DNA from: Actinomycetota bacterium | GTDB lineage: Bacteria; Actinomycetota; Coriobacteriia; Anaerosomatales; JAHIQC01 | Reading direction: 5' to 3' | DNA: 5,258 nt | NCBI GenBank assembly: GCA_018902765.1 | Contig: JAHIQC010000315.1 | Coordinates: 1 to 5,258, forward strand | Part shown: piece by piece, positions 1 to 4,988 of the stretch | Layout: every line of letters begins with the position of its first letter | Numbering within the stretch: position 1 is the stretch's first letter | Position numbers and translations under genes: made by a program | Notes under the pieces: model-generated | What the model saw: the letters and a program-made list of their open reading frames with translations, nothing else | Told to the model about the DNA's origin: nothing | Database searches by the model: none

Positions 1-195
1 CGTGTTGATCGGGTGGCAGATATCGCGGAAATCCCCATTGGGCAACTTGCGCGAGGGCATCGCCACAAACAGGCCCTTGTCACCGTTCACGACCCGCAGG
101 TCGTGGATCACAAACACGTCGTCGATCACAATGCTTGCTATGGCGCACACCTTGTTCATCGAAACGGGGCGCAGAGTGACCTTTGTGATATCCAT
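1..195 (-). CDS. spoVG: SpoVG family RNA/DNA-binding regulator, 5' part (3' end outside window)
   Basis: SpoVG proteins are small (about 85-100 aa) nucleic-acid-binding regulators. In Bacillus the gene was found through its role in septation and spore cortex; in Listeria, Staphylococcus and Borrelia the proteins bind RNA or DNA and affect virulence or metabolism genes. The first 65 residues are visible. They begin MDITKVTLRPV and contain the family core: an IASIVIDDVFVIHDLRVV strand-rich segment (about 19-36), GLFVAMPSRKLPNGDFRDI (41-59) and HPIN (61-64), where the window ends. The ATG at 193-195 is supported by a GAGGGGG ribosome binding site four bases upstream. The missing part should hold the C-terminal helix. 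It lies 82 bases after the nucleotidyltransferase gene, with a possible sigma-H-like promoter between them. The family assignment is very sure; a sporulation role cannot be inferred from this gene alone, because SpoVG is common in non-spore-formers. Confidence 0.95.
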   Translation of the reverse strand, partial: MDITKVTLRPVSMNKVCAIASIVIDDVFVIHDLRVVNGDKGLFVAMPSRKLPNGDFRDICHPINT

Positions 196-200
196 GTATC

Positions 201-222
201 CCCCTCGTTGCGACACGAGCGG
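201..222 (-). other. Small hairpin overlapping the spoVG ribosome binding site
   Basis: On the transcript strand, CTCGT (215-219) can pair with ACGAG (204-208) around a six-base loop. The stem can extend by two C-G pairs (221-222 with 201-202) past one mismatch. The 3' arm contains most of the GAGGGGG ribosome binding site of spoVG. This could partly mask the site. The stem is short and was judged by eye, so a regulatory role is only a suggestion. Confidence 0.25.
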
Positions 223-259
223 CTCCCCCGCCACTCGAGCCTGGTGAGCCCTCGACCAT

Positions 260-288
260 CTATTCGTCGAACACTTGCTAGTTCCTAC
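260..288 (-). promoter_or_regulatory. Possible sigma-H-like promoter for spoVG
   Basis: Read on the minus strand, the sequence is GTAGGAACT, 11 bases, then GACGAATAG. The Bacillus sigma-H consensus is roughly RNAGGAWWW, 11-12 bases, RNNGAATWW. The match has correct spacing and two mismatches (the C in AACT and the final G). Bacillus spoVG is a classic sigma-H target, which makes the position suggestive. The -35 part overlaps the stop codon of the upstream gene, and the predicted transcript would start near 253, leaving a leader of roughly 57 bases. No good sigma-A type promoter was seen in the gap. The presence of a sigma-H-type factor in this organism is unknown. Confidence 0.35.
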
Positions 289-1042
289 CCGATGAAGCCG
301 CCTGCAGAACACGTTCTGCGACCACAACGTCGGCCGGCTTGTCGACATCCGCGCCAATGGAGGCGAATGGCGTGTAGATGGCGGCGCTGGGACCACCAAG
401 CAGCTCGGCGAGTTTTGCCTCGACTTCTTGCACTTCGAGCCTGCCTAGTGCGAGTTTGAGGACGAAGCGAAAACCGATCACCCGCGCCATCTTGATGGCC
501 GACTTCCGAGTGTCGAACAGCTTCTGACCGATGGATTTGTTCTGTGCGACAAGGTACGGGTTCACGAGCATCATGTTCCCGCCCGTGACCTCAGCGTCGA
601 TGAGCTTCACGAAGGTCCTTACGCTGCCAGGGAATTGCTCCAGCATGTCGGACTTGCGAATGAGAGGGTAGGTGAACTCGGCACCGGTAGCTATGGAGCG
701 CAGCACGAAATCGTCGACAGCTTCGGGCGTGAGTGCGGGAATGTCCCCCGTGACGACCAGCGTCGGGCGATCGTTGCGAAATGCGCCGACACCCGCGAGT
801 ACGTTCTCAAGGAAGTCGCCGTCTGCAACCACAAGCTTGTCGACCGAATCGACCCATGCGCCCAGATCCTCGGCGGACGGAACAACAACGGCGATCTCGG
901 CCACGTTCTCGGAAGCACGAAGTGCATCGACCACCCACGCGACCATCGGCCGCCCGGCGATCGGCAAAAGGCCCTTGAACCGGCTTTGTGGATCGATCAC
1001 CGCTCCGTCCCCGCCGGCTAGCACCACCGCGTCGACCGTCAC
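278..1042 (-). CDS. Uncharacterised MobA-like nucleotidyltransferase (NTP transferase family)
   Basis: This 254-residue protein has the GT-A-like fold signature of sugar- or cofactor-nucleotidyltransferases. The N-terminal nucleotide loop is VVLAGGDGAVID (6-17), followed by FKGLLPIAGRPMV (22-34), where Lys23 is the usual phosphate-contacting lysine. VVTGDIPAL (96-104) carries the metal-binding Asp100. A TGGN motif (153-156) follows RTFVKL (142-147), and IGADVDKPADVV (229-240) closes the domain as in MobA/CofC/IspD-like enzymes. The loop lacks the usual G-x-G-T-R. No left-handed beta-helix acyltransferase domain follows, so this is not GlmU. The substrate cannot be read from the sequence. The GTG start at 1040-1042 overlaps the ispE stop by four bases (GTGA) and has a GGGAGG site four bases upstream, so it is probably translationally coupled to ispE. 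It occupies the position of purR-yabJ in Bacillus. Activated-sugar or cofactor synthesis is inference. Confidence 0.85.
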   Translation of the reverse strand: MTVDAVVLAGGDGAVIDPQSRFKGLLPIAGRPMVAWVVDALRASENVAEIAVVVPSAEDLGAWVDSVDKLVVADGDFLENVLAGVGAFRNDRPTLVVTGDIPALTPEAVDDFVLRSIATGAEFTYPLIRKSDMLEQFPGSVRTFVKLIDAEVTGGNMMLVNPYLVAQNKSIGQKLFDTRKSAIKMARVIGFRFVLKLALGRLEVQEVEAKLAELLGGPSAAIYTPFASIGADVDKPADVVVAERVLQAASSGRN

Positions 1043-1935
1043 GAAACCTCCCTCGCCGTTTGAACCTCAACGCGCGCGCTTTGCATACGGGTAACCATAC
1101 CCCACCAGCCCCGCTCACGCGCGGATGTCGTCACCTCTCGCGCGGCCGCATCGCTTTCGCAAAGTGCGAAGACCGCCGAGCCGCTGCCACACATCGCAGC
1201 GCCCTGCACGCCCGGCGCAGCCTGGCACAATGCTAGCGCGTCAGCGACGACCGGAGCCAGCCTGAGCGCTGCATCCGTCATGTTGTTGTAGAGTGCGGCG
1301 CCCAGCATCTCCGCCGAACCCCGCTCCAGCGCTTCGATGACAGCTGCCGGACCGGGCGCAGTGGGCTGAGCAAGGCCGTCAAACGCCCTATACGCCTCGG
1401 CGGTCGAAATGGCGACCGGTGGCCGTATCAGAGCCACGGGAAGCGCCAGCGCGGGCACTGAACGCACCAGACGGTCACCGCGACCGTCGTAGAGTGCGCC
1501 ACCGCCGTCCAAGAAGAAGGGTACGTCTGCTCCGAGAGCTGCCGCGACCGAGTACATGGTGGCCTCGTGACCCTCAAGATCCCACAAATGCGCCATGCCG
1601 AGGAGAACCGCCGCCGCGTCGGAGCTTCCGCCGCCGAGGCCAGCCCCGTGCGGTACGCGCTTCGTGAGCCTGATGGCGACATCGGCCTTGCGCCCCAGTG
1701 CCACAGCGAAAGCCTGCGCGGCACGGTATGCGAGGTTCTCGTGCGTGGGTATGCCGAGGTCGATATCGCTTGCAAGCGAAAGGGAGTCGGCGGGACGCAT
1801 GACGATCTCATCGCCGAATTCGAGCGCATGGAGGATCGTGGTCACATCGTGGTACCGATCCGGGCGCGTGGCGCCGACGGCGAGGTACAGATTGATCTTG
1901 GCAGGTGCTGTGATACGGATCGGGCCGAGCGCCAT
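1039..1935 (-). CDS. ispE: 4-diphosphocytidyl-2-C-methyl-D-erythritol kinase
   Basis: IspE phosphorylates the 2-hydroxyl of CDP-methylerythritol with ATP, the fourth step of the cytoplasmic MEP pathway to isopentenyl diphosphate. The 298-residue protein is a typical GHMP kinase. PAKINLYL (11-18) carries Lys13. The phosphate-binding glycine-serine loop VPHGAGLGGGSSDAAA runs from 94 to 109. GADVPFFL (135-142) contains the catalytic Asp137, and the C-terminal GHMP motif AMCGSGSAVFAL is at 247-258. The usual DGYH substrate motif reads DRYH (26-29), with the histidine kept. The ATG at 1933-1935 was chosen over a longer reading frame starting near 2046 because proteins of this family begin just before PAKIN and because a GGGGAGG site lies eight bases upstream. 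The longer frame would also run into the veg coding end. A strong hairpin precedes the gene, so transcription probably comes as read-through from veg. It overlaps the downstream nucleotidyltransferase by four bases. Confidence 0.97.
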   Translation of the reverse strand: MALGPIRITAPAKINLYLAVGATRPDRYHDVTTILHALEFGDEIVMRPADSLSLASDIDLGIPTHENLAYRAAQAFAVALGRKADVAIRLTKRVPHGAGLGGGSSDAAAVLLGMAHLWDLEGHEATMYSVAAALGADVPFFLDGGGALYDGRGDRLVRSVPALALPVALIRPPVAISTAEAYRAFDGLAQPTAPGPAAVIEALERGSAEMLGAALYNNMTDAALRLAPVVADALALCQAAPGVQGAAMCGSGSAVFALCESDAAAREVTTSARERGWWGMVTRMQSARVEVQTAREVS

Positions 1936-1950
1936 CGCGCTTTCCTCCCC

Positions 1951-1987
1951 AAGAAATCGGCGCGAGGTAAGTGATACCCCGCGCCGA
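1951..1987 (-). terminator. Intrinsic terminator or attenuator between veg and ispE
   Basis: In the minus-strand transcript the arm at 1975-1987 (TCGGCGCGGGGTA) pairs with the arm at 1957-1969 (TACCTCGCGCCGA). This gives 13 continuous pairs, one of them G-U, around a five-base loop TCACT. TTTCTT follows at once (1951-1956), then the ispE ribosome binding site GGGGAGG. The stem begins 21 bases after the veg stop codon. This has the form of a factor-independent terminator with a short U run. Because no clear promoter lies between it and ispE, partial read-through is likely. It was found by eye, without a folding program. Confidence 0.7.
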
Positions 1988-2008
1988 CCGGTTCCAATGT
2001 CTAACTGC

Positions 2009-2290
2009 CTAGTTGAGCCAGGGCAGAACGTTCTCTCCGCTTTCACAGTGCGTCAGTTCGACCGTGCCGGTCAAAACATCCACGTAGCTGTAAGAAACCC
2101 TGGCAGTCCGCTCGCGCTTCTCCTCGACCTTCACCACGAACAATGAGGGGTGAGTCTGCTCGAGGACACCCTCACGCTCCACGATCTTGGAACGGCCCAT
2201 GTTCGCCTTCAGACGCATCCTCGTACCCATGAGCGCTGCAAGGTCTTCACGAATCCGTCCAACGATCTGAGCCTGCTGGGCAACATCCAT
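2009..2290 (-). CDS. veg: Veg family protein
   Basis: Veg is a small, highly expressed protein of Bacillota and some related lineages. In B. subtilis it has been reported to promote biofilm matrix gene expression by counteracting the repressor SinR; its general biochemical function is not settled. This copy has 93 residues, close to the usual 80-90. The conserved core is visible: GTRMRLKANMGRSK (22-35), a glutamate-rich strand REGVLEQTHPSLFVVKV (39-55) and RVSYSYVDVLTGTVEL (64-79). The N-terminal 20 residues are helical-looking and differ from Bacillus. The ATG at 2288-2290 is preferred because AAGGAGG (2297-2303) lies six bases upstream. Another ATG at 2294-2296 directly abuts the ribosome binding site. 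The gene has its own strong promoter and is followed by a hairpin, as expected for an abundant short transcript. Confidence 0.93.
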   Translation of the reverse strand: MDVAQQAQIVGRIREDLAALMGTRMRLKANMGRSKIVEREGVLEQTHPSLFVVKVEEKRERTARVSYSYVDVLTGTVELTHCESGENVLPWLN

Positions 2291-2296
2291 ACACAT

Positions 2297-2303
2297 CCTC
2301 CTT
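2297..2303 (-). promoter_or_regulatory. Strong ribosome binding site of veg
   Basis: AAGGAGG on the minus strand is a seven-base match to the anti-Shine-Dalgarno end of 16S rRNA, six bases before the ATG at 2290. It fixes the start codon and, with the promoter upstream, predicts high Veg output. Confidence 0.85.
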
Positions 2304-2317
2304 AGACGCAAGAGGAG

Positions 2318-2346
2318 AGTATAGCTCATGAGCAGGCAAAACTCAA
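2318..2346 (-). promoter_or_regulatory. Near-consensus sigma-70/A promoter of veg
   Basis: On the minus strand TTGAGT (2341-2346) and TATACT (2318-2323) are separated by exactly 17 bases, so the hexamers match the consensus at 4 and 5 of 6 positions. The -35 box includes the stop codon of rsmA. The expected start of transcription is near 2311, giving a leader of about 20 bases that contains only the ribosome binding site. The B. subtilis veg promoter is known as one of the strongest vegetative promoters, so a strong promoter here is consistent. The spacer next to the -10 box contains the perfect palindrome GCTCATGAGC (2324-2333). Confidence 0.8.
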
Positions 2347-3209
2347 GGTAGAAGGCCCTGTTGATGCAGCTCGGCGCCCAAAATCAGAAACTCCTCGACA
2401 GACAGGGTCTCTGCCCTGCGGGAGCCGTCGATCCCGGCCGCGGCGAGCGCTGGGCTCAGTTCATCGTCCGAGAGCGCAAGACTCGAACGCAGGGAGTTGC
2501 GTAGCGTCTTTCGGCGCTGCGCGAACGCCGCGTTCGCGGTTTGTGAGGCCGCGGTGATGGTCTCTGGAGCCTCGCTTCGCTCCACCCGCTCAAGGCGCAC
2601 AACCGAGCTGTCCACCCGAGGGGGCGGCATGAAGCAGGAGCGCGGGACCGCGAAACGTCCCGCTGGTCGAGTGAGCAGCTGCAGCTTGACGCTGTACGAG
2701 CCGTAGTCCTTGGTGCTCGGGACCGCAGTCATGCGTGAAGCGACCTCCGCTTGCACCATGATCGTCGCGGACTTGAGCGACGAGAGCTCCTGGAAGTAAC
2801 GTAGCACCACCGTTGCTGCGACTCCGTAGGGAAGATTCGCAACGAGTGTTGTGGGCGGTCCGCCGGGGCCCGTGAGAGTTTCCATGTCCACACTCACGGC
2901 ATCGGCCTGTATGACGCTCAGATTCCCGCATTCCTCGGCAATCGAGGTAAGTTGCGGCCCCAGCCGCTCGTCGCGCTCCACGGCCACTACATGGGCTGCT
3001 ACGCCACACAGGGCAACGGTGAGGGTGCCTATCCCCGGACCGATCTCGAGGACCGACGTGTTTGAGTCAAGATCGGCCAGCGACAAGATACGTCCGACGA
3101 TGTTGTCGTCGACCAGGAAGTGCTGACCGAGCGACTTGCGCGTGGACAGCCGGCGAGATTCGAGCACAGAGAGTGTCGCCGAGGGGGAAGCAAGTCTCGA
3201 GTAGGCCAT
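2343..3209 (-). CDS. rsmA: 16S rRNA (adenine(1518)-N6/adenine(1519)-N6)-dimethyltransferase
   Basis: RsmA (KsgA) transfers four methyl groups from S-adenosylmethionine to two adjacent adenines in the 3' terminal helix of 16S rRNA, a late step of small-subunit assembly. The 288-residue protein shows the family pattern: KSLGQHFLVDDN (25-36), the SAM-binding motif VLEIGPGIGTLT (53-64), acidic Glu78 in AVERDE, Asp103 in IQADA, and the catalytic NLPY (125-128). The usual FMPPPRVDSSVVRLE stretch and the C-terminal FAQRRKTLRNSL segment follow. The ATG at 3207-3209 fits the usual N-terminus of the family, although only a distant AAGG is seen upstream. The gene lies 15 bases after the yabE stop and in the same frame, so coupling to yabE translation is plausible. 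Bacillus has rnmV between these two genes; here it is missing. The 3' end overlaps the veg -35 box. Confidence 0.97.
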   Translation of the reverse strand: MAYSRLASPSATLSVLESRRLSTRKSLGQHFLVDDNIVGRILSLADLDSNTSVLEIGPGIGTLTVALCGVAAHVVAVERDERLGPQLTSIAEECGNLSVIQADAVSVDMETLTGPGGPPTTLVANLPYGVAATVVLRYFQELSSLKSATIMVQAEVASRMTAVPSTKDYGSYSVKLQLLTRPAGRFAVPRSCFMPPPRVDSSVVRLERVERSEAPETITAASQTANAAFAQRRKTLRNSLRSSLALSDDELSPALAAAGIDGSRRAETLSVEEFLILGAELHQQGLLP

Positions 3210-3224
3210 GGGTCGTGTCCGGCC

Positions 3225-4241
3225 TTAAGGCAGGATCGTGATCGTCACGGTGCGGCGGCCCCACTTGATGGCCTCGGCGCCGGTATCGAAACACACGTCG
3301 ATCTTGTTGCCCTTGATCGCCCCACCGGTATCTGCGGCGATCGCATAGCCGTAGCCCGGGACGTACACCTTGGTGCCCAGGGGGATCACGCGAGGATCCA
3401 CCGCGATGATGCCGAAGCCTGCGTGCGCTCCGGTCGCGGTGCGGAAGTCCACGCCGTCGGCTCCGGGTGCATAGGCGGTGGTCATGACGGTGATCTGACG
3501 GCCGCCCTTGGGTGCTGCGGCGATCATGCGGCTGCGCGTCGGCTGTTTGGCGGAGCGCTTGGTACCTACCGAGACGACCTCGTCGATGGGAGCCGTGAGC
3601 ACACGCTCGGCCTTGAGGGTCTTGGAGCCGGCGATCCCGTCCATGACGAGGACCTGGAATACCCGCACGCTCTTGCCCGCGACACCCGCGGTCGCCACGA
3701 CACGCTTGCCGTACTCGAGATTCGAATCGTCTTGGCTCACGACCCGGAATGGCACTTCGAAGTTCTCCTCGACGATGCGGACGTACACATCGCGAGCGGT
3801 GATCGTCATGCCGGATACAAGCGGTTCAGTGAGCGCCGGCTGCACCGAAAGGCCAGCTCCGGGATCGGCTCCGACTGCGATGAGTGCGTCAGCGACGGTA
3901 CTGCCCACCACGGGAAGCTCGATGGTCTCGCCACCCAAGATGAGCGTGACGCTGACCGCATGTCGGACCACGACGCTCATACCATCCACGACCTCGACGC
4001 CAAGCGCCGGGGAGACCAGATCGCCCTTATTGATTTCGATGTCGGCCTGCGCGAGCAGTCCTTGGACATCGTCAGCTTGAGTCTTCAGGAAGAGAGATTC
4101 TCCGTCGACTACGACGGTGACCCCCTTCTGTGCCCACACGAATCCGGTGATGGTGAGTACTACGATGAGTGCTGGGATGAGAACTGCGATTATGTGCTGC
4201 GTCCGAAGGAATCGTGCCGGGCGAACCGGCTTGTTCCTCAA
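3225..4241 (-). CDS. yabE: YabE-like cell-wall protein with DUF348, G5 and 3D domains
   Basis: YabE and Rpf-like proteins are anchored or secreted peptidoglycan remodelling factors; the 3D domain has the fold and aspartates of MltA-type lytic transglycosylases. The 338-residue protein starts with a positively charged tail (RNKPVRPARFLR) and one hydrophobic segment (17-37) that would act as a membrane anchor or uncleaved signal. Two DUF348 repeats follow (about 41-94 and 96-150), then a G5 domain (about 152-228), a basic linker (229-247) and the 3D domain (248-337). Its aspartates are visible in AVDP (Asp282), ADTGG (Asp304) and KIDVCFD (Asp315, Asp319). Some relatives have three DUF348 repeats. 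The start codon is TTG (4239-4241), supported by GAGGGG five bases upstream; no in-frame ATG serves better. It has its own promoter and is followed at 15 bases by rsmA. The substrate and exact bond cut are inferred from the family. Confidence 0.92.
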   Translation of the reverse strand: MRNKPVRPARFLRTQHIIAVLIPALIVVLTITGFVWAQKGVTVVVDGESLFLKTQADDVQGLLAQADIEINKGDLVSPALGVEVVDGMSVVVRHAVSVTLILGGETIELPVVGSTVADALIAVGADPGAGLSVQPALTEPLVSGMTITARDVYVRIVEENFEVPFRVVSQDDSNLEYGKRVVATAGVAGKSVRVFQVLVMDGIAGSKTLKAERVLTAPIDEVVSVGTKRSAKQPTRSRMIAAAPKGGRQITVMTTAYAPGADGVDFRTATGAHAGFGIIAVDPRVIPLGTKVYVPGYGYAIAADTGGAIKGNKIDVCFDTGAEAIKWGRRTVTITILP

Positions 4242-4289
4242 CAGAACCCCTCAATGATCGGCTACAGTTCGGTAACAGAACGAGCCCGA

Positions 4290-4319
4290 ATTATACCCAC
4301 ACCGCGGAAGCGCCCACAA
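4290..4319 (-). promoter_or_regulatory. Sigma-70/A-type promoter of yabE
   Basis: A perfect TATAAT (minus strand, 4290-4295) lies 18 bases from TTGTGG (4314-4319). The start of transcription would be near 4283, giving a leader of about 40 bases before the TTG start at 4241. The -35 box is poor, so activity may be moderate. The rest of the 153-base gap between isf and yabE holds only the hairpin after isf; no coding sequence or recognised riboswitch was seen. Confidence 0.6.
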
Positions 4320-4371
4320 ACGCGCAGGTCGCCACGGTCTGGACTTTGGAGTCGCGCGAAAACTGGGCAGT

Positions 4372-4391
4372 CGAACCCCTTTCGGGGCCCG
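4372..4391 (-). terminator. GNRA-loop hairpin after the iron-sulfur flavoprotein gene
   Basis: Three bases past the stop codon, the transcript can form CGGGCCCC-GAAA-GGGGTTCG, an eight-pair stem with two G-U pairs and a stable GAAA tetraloop. A T run (TTTT) occurs only about nine bases further on, so it is not a classical terminator. It may slow polymerase, or mark and stabilise the 3' end of the tatD-isf transcript. Confidence 0.45.
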
Positions 4392-4394
4392 CTG

Positions 4395-4988
4395 TCAAGC
4401 CAGCGCGGCGATCCTGCGACCCAGTTCCTCGGCATCCATAAGGGCACCTTGGTGGCCAGATATCTCTCCGGGAAGATCGGGGCCTTCGATGTCGAGAAGG
4501 GCGCCGAGCTCGGTCTCAAGGACAGCGAACACACTGCGGGTGGTGGTCACCGCACACTCAGAGCCGTACGGGTCACCCCCGCCTCGCACGATCATAAGTG
4601 CGCCGGGTCGGCGCGGCTCTCGTGGTGGCACCTTGAGGATGTAGCGGCGGGCCCAATACGGCTGACAGCGGTCGTAGAAGGCCTTCAGAGTGGCCGGAAC
4701 GCCGGCGAAGTACACAGGGCTCGCGATCACGATCGCGTCGGCCGCATCGATTCGAGGATAGATGTCGTGCATGTCGTCGTTGACGACGCACTGGCCCATC
4801 GAAGAGCACTGTCCGCAGCCGCTACACGGATGGACATGGAACTCGGCCAGTGCGAGCCTGTCTGCGACCCCACCCGCGCCCTCGATCCCGCCGATGCATG
4901 CATCGAGCATGGCGGTGCTGTTGCCGGTACGGCGGGGGCTCCCCGCCACGCACAGCACGCGAATCGGGGTATCGAGTTCAGGAGTCAT
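4395..4988 (-). CDS. Iron-sulfur flavoprotein / NADPH-dependent FMN reductase family
   Basis: Proteins of this family have a flavodoxin-like fold that binds FMN; the Isf subgroup adds a [4Fe-4S] cluster and passes electrons in anaerobes, often proposed to help reduce oxygen or peroxide. The 197-residue protein shows the FMN phosphate loop GSPRRTGNST (16-25) and a compact cysteine motif C-x2-C-x2-C-x5-C (Cys55, Cys58, Cys61, Cys67), as described for archaeal and clostridial Isf. SPVYFAGVPATLKAFYDR follows (90-107), where the SPVY segment lines the flavin. The ATG at 4986-4988 lies inside the end of tatD (11-base overlap) and has no visible ribosome binding site, so translation probably depends on tatD. 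A hairpin follows the stop. The gene is not part of the Bacillus version of this cluster. The electron donor and acceptor are unknown; a quinone or aromatic reductase role is possible. Confidence 0.88.
   Translation of the reverse strand: MTPELDTPIRVLCVAGSPRRTGNSTAMLDACIGGIEGAGGVADRLALAEFHVHPCSGCGQCSSMGQCVVNDDMHDIYPRIDAADAIVIASPVYFAGVPATLKAFYDRCQPYWARRYILKVPPREPRRPGALMIVRGGGDPYGSECAVTTTRSVFAVLETELGALLDIEGPDLPGEISGHQGALMDAEELGRRIAALA

Noticed and set aside
13..459. Plus-strand open frames opposite spoVG and the nucleotidyltransferase gene
   Set aside because: They are reverse-frame shadows of recognised genes without ribosome binding sites or family features.
1936..2008. A promoter for ispE (TTGGAA with TATCAC) in the veg-ispE gap
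   Set aside because: The spacing is 15 bases, both boxes are poor, and the sequence is taken up by the hairpin arm.
1936..2046. A longer ispE with 37 extra N-terminal residues
   Set aside because: It would overlap veg and the hairpin, has no family similarity before PAKIN, and the ATG at 1935 has an excellent ribosome binding site.
2291..2329. Earlier starts for veg, including the ATG at 2294-2296
   Set aside because: The upstream starts lie inside or before the promoter, and the ATG at 2296 touches the ribosome binding site with no spacing.
4242..4394. A c-di-AMP (ydaO-type) riboswitch upstream of yabE, as found before some Rpf-like genes
   Set aside because: The predicted transcript leader is only about 40 bases, and I could not match the conserved ydaO core anywhere in the 153-base gap.
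4370..4398. TTGACA (4393-4398) as a perfect -35 box just after the flavoprotein stop
   Set aside because: At 16-18 bases spacing there is only TTCGAC or similar, which is not a credible -10 box; the hexamer includes the stop codon of the gene.
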